Assembly: GCA_050246915.1 (NCBI GenBank)
Contig: JBFWVD010000106.1
Span: forward strand, 1 to 14,225
Source: JBFWVD01 sp050246915
Lineage (GTDB): Bacteria; Actinomycetota; Acidimicrobiia; Acidimicrobiales; Ilumatobacteraceae
Direction of reading: 5' to 3'
DNA length: 14,225 bases
Made by a program: the position numbers and the translations under genes. The notes beneath the pieces are model-generated. The model did no database searches, was not told where the DNA came from, and was given only the letters and a program-made list of their open reading frames with translations. Positions 13,358 to 14,225 of the stretch are shown here, in pieces (the first letter of the stretch is position 1; each line of letters opens with the position of its first letter).

Positions 13358-13895
13358 TCGGAGCTGGGGCAATGGTCGTTGCCCCCACGTTGGTCACCGG
13401 GGTGAGGCTCACCTGGCAGCTGTCGGCGACGTAGGTCTCGACGTTCTGCGATGCCTGGGCCAGTTCCTGCGAGGCAGCGAGCCCGAACGCCTCGTTGCGC
13501 TGCTCGGGATTGGTGAGATCGAGCTTGCCGAGCGCCTCGAAGATCCCCAGCATCGTGGCCAGGTCGTCCTGGATCACCTTGGGTGCTTGCTTCTCGAGCT
13601 CGGTGAAACGGGCGATCGTGTCGGCTCGCTCCTTGGCGTCGGTGATGTTGCCGACGAGGCCGTCGGCGTTGGCCTGAGCAGTTGCACAGAACGCCGAGAC
13701 CTTGGAACCGCCGTCGTCGGAGCAGGCGGCCACTGCCATCGTCAGCGTCACGATGGATGCGACGGCGAGCCCGCTGCGCCCGGGGCGAGGCCGCGCTGAT
13801 GGCGCGGGCATGACGTGCGGATCGCTGCTCGATGGGACACTCGGGACGGTCATCGCCGCAAGTCTGGCCTGCCGCCCCCAGCGGTCGTGGTTCAT
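13347..13895 (-). CDS. Small lipoprotein of unknown function, 182 aa
   Basis: I do not recognise the family. A hydrophobic segment SGLAVASIVTLTMAVAAC (41-58) ends in a lipobox with Cys58, so the mature protein is about 125 residues, tethered outside the membrane. The mature part is mostly helical and charged (AKERADTIARFTELEKQAPKVIQDDLATML), with two more cysteines, Cys70 (SAFCATA) and Cys160 (DSCQV), that could form a disulphide, and a Thr/Pro/Ala-rich C-terminus. ATG 13895 is chosen for its strong AAAGGAG ribosome site, although it leaves an unusually long 40-residue n-region; ATG 13811 would give a standard signal peptide but has no ribosome site. Convergent with clpP across a strong hairpin; divergent from the ComM-like gene. 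Possibly a substrate- or cell-wall-associated binding protein, but that is only a guess. Confidence 0.78.
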   Translation of the reverse strand: MNHDRWGRQARLAAMTVPSVPSSSDPHVMPAPSARPRPGRSGLAVASIVTLTMAVAACSDDGGSKVSAFCATAQANADGLVGNITDAKERADTIARFTELEKQAPKVIQDDLATMLGIFEALGKLDLTNPEQRNEAFGLAASQELAQASQNVETYVADSCQVSLTPVTNVGATTIAPAPSTT

Positions 13896-13899
13896 GCCT

Positions 13900-13906
13900 C
13901 TCCTTT
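13900..13906 (-). promoter_or_regulatory. Ribosome binding site of the lipoprotein gene
   Basis: AAAGGAG on the minus strand, 4 bases before the ATG at 13895. The strongest Shine-Dalgarno match in the window; it decides the long-n-region start. Confidence 0.7.
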
Positions 13907-13953
13907 CGGCATCTCATCGGCATCGGTGAAGGGTCTGACGCTGCATCGCGCCG

Positions 13954-13959
13954 TACACT
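13954..13959 (+). promoter_or_regulatory. Possible -10 box for the ComM-like gene
   Basis: TACACT fits TANNNT and predicts a start near 13966, giving a leader of about 54 bases that includes the ribosome site at 14010-14016. No good -35 is visible. Confidence 0.3.
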
Positions 13960-14009
13960 CCGTCCACTTCCCCTCCTGCATCGACTGTGTCGCGCTCTTG
14001 GCGTGGCCT

Positions 14010-14016
14010 GGGAGGG
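14010..14016 (+). promoter_or_regulatory. Ribosome binding site of the ComM-like gene
   Basis: GGGAGGG lies 3 bases before GTG 14020 and 6 before TTG 14023. The spacing slightly favours the TTG, but the two codons are adjacent so the protein differs by one residue. Confidence 0.6.
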
Positions 14017-14019
14017 TCC

Positions 14020-14225
14020 GTGTTGTCCGCCGTTTCTTCCGCCGTGTTGCTCGGCGTCCGGGGTTGGCCGGTGACGGTCGAGGTCCACGTGTCGAGTGGT
14101 CTGCCGTCGTTCACGATCGTGGGGCTCCCCGACGAATCGTGTCGTGAGGCCCGTGATCGGGTCCGTGCCGCGGTGCTGTCCAGCGGGCTCACGTGGCCGC
14201 AGCAGCGCATCACGGTGAACCTCGC
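14020..14225 (+). CDS. ComM/YifB family Mg-chelatase-like ATPase (3' end outside window)
   Basis: N-terminal 68 codons of a ComM/YifB-type AAA+ protein, a hexameric helicase that promotes branch migration during natural transformation in some bacteria and has an undefined role in most others. The visible part is the N-terminal S5/Lon-like domain: SAVLLGVRGWPVTVEV, then SGLPSFTIVGLPD, the family's hallmark, ESCREARDRVRAAVLSSGL and QQRITVNL at the window edge. The Walker motifs lie beyond the end. GTG 14020 is used because of the GGGAGGG ribosome site just upstream. In many Actinomycetota this gene is followed by dprA; the downstream sequence is not available here. Divergent from the lipoprotein gene across 124 bases. 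Confidence 0.92.
   Translation, partial: MLSAVSSAVLLGVRGWPVTVEVHVSSGLPSFTIVGLPDESCREARDRVRAAVLSSGLTWPQQRITVNL

Noticed and set aside
13231..14088. 285-codon minus-strand frame over the lipoprotein gene
   Set aside because: Shadow frame; the alternative frame has a ribosome site, signal sequence and lipobox.

Overview
The window is high-GC DNA from an actinobacterial-type chromosome. Codon use is strongly GC-ending, start codons are a mix of ATG, GTG and TTG, and several genes have a TANNNT -10 box placed so that transcription would begin at or next to the start codon (leaderless mRNAs). Together with the gene content (a DUF87/HerA-like ATPase, ACAD10/11-type acyl-CoA dehydrogenase, Tat lipoprotein with DUF2271), this fits Actinomycetota, perhaps Acidimicrobiia. 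The class is an inference, not something the sequence proves. The region looks like ordinary chromosome: no phage, IS, CRISPR or rRNA is visible, and no stretch over 300 bases lacks a gene.

Layout. 1-1281 (+): 3' part of an acyl-CoA dehydrogenase. 1322-3167 (-): a tight three-gene operon, in transcription order a 55-aa unknown protein, a 319-aa alpha/beta hydrolase and a 241-aa alpha/beta hydrolase, each pair joined by a 4-base start/stop overlap. 3214-4149 (+): FAD:protein FMN transferase (ApbE), divergent from that operon across 46 bases that hold two opposed promoters. 4165-5635 (-): a Tat-exported DUF2271 lipoprotein followed by an overlapping PepSY-type membrane protein, convergent with apbE. 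5797-6183 (+): a SnoaL/NTF2-like protein. 6214-6293 (-): tRNA-Leu(UAG). 6294-6514: the longest non-coding stretch, with tandem repeats and an imperfect hairpin. 6515-8908 (-): HerA-like ATPase. 9037-9708 (+): DUF2461 protein. 9798-12595 (+): two overlapping genes for fold-type II PLP enzymes. 12636-13253 (+): ClpP. 13347-13895 (-): small lipoprotein. 14020-end (+): start of a ComM/YifB-type Mg-chelatase-like ATPase.

How the genes work together. The clearest functional unit is apbE + DUF2271 + PepSY, a flavin-based transmembrane electron-transfer module. The DUF2271 lipoprotein carries a D-T-I-S-S-A-T sequence that fits the ApbE flavinylation motif, so Thr181 is a predicted FMN attachment site. 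Because this protein has a Tat signal and ApbE has no visible signal peptide, FMN may be attached in the cytoplasm before folded export. The two PLP enzymes are translationally coupled and probably act in one amino-acid pathway that cannot be named from sequence. I see no clearly new defence or mobile system; the most original leads are the flavinylation module, the PLP pair, the coiled-coil hairpin of the HerA-like ATPase and the small leading ORF of the hydrolase operon.
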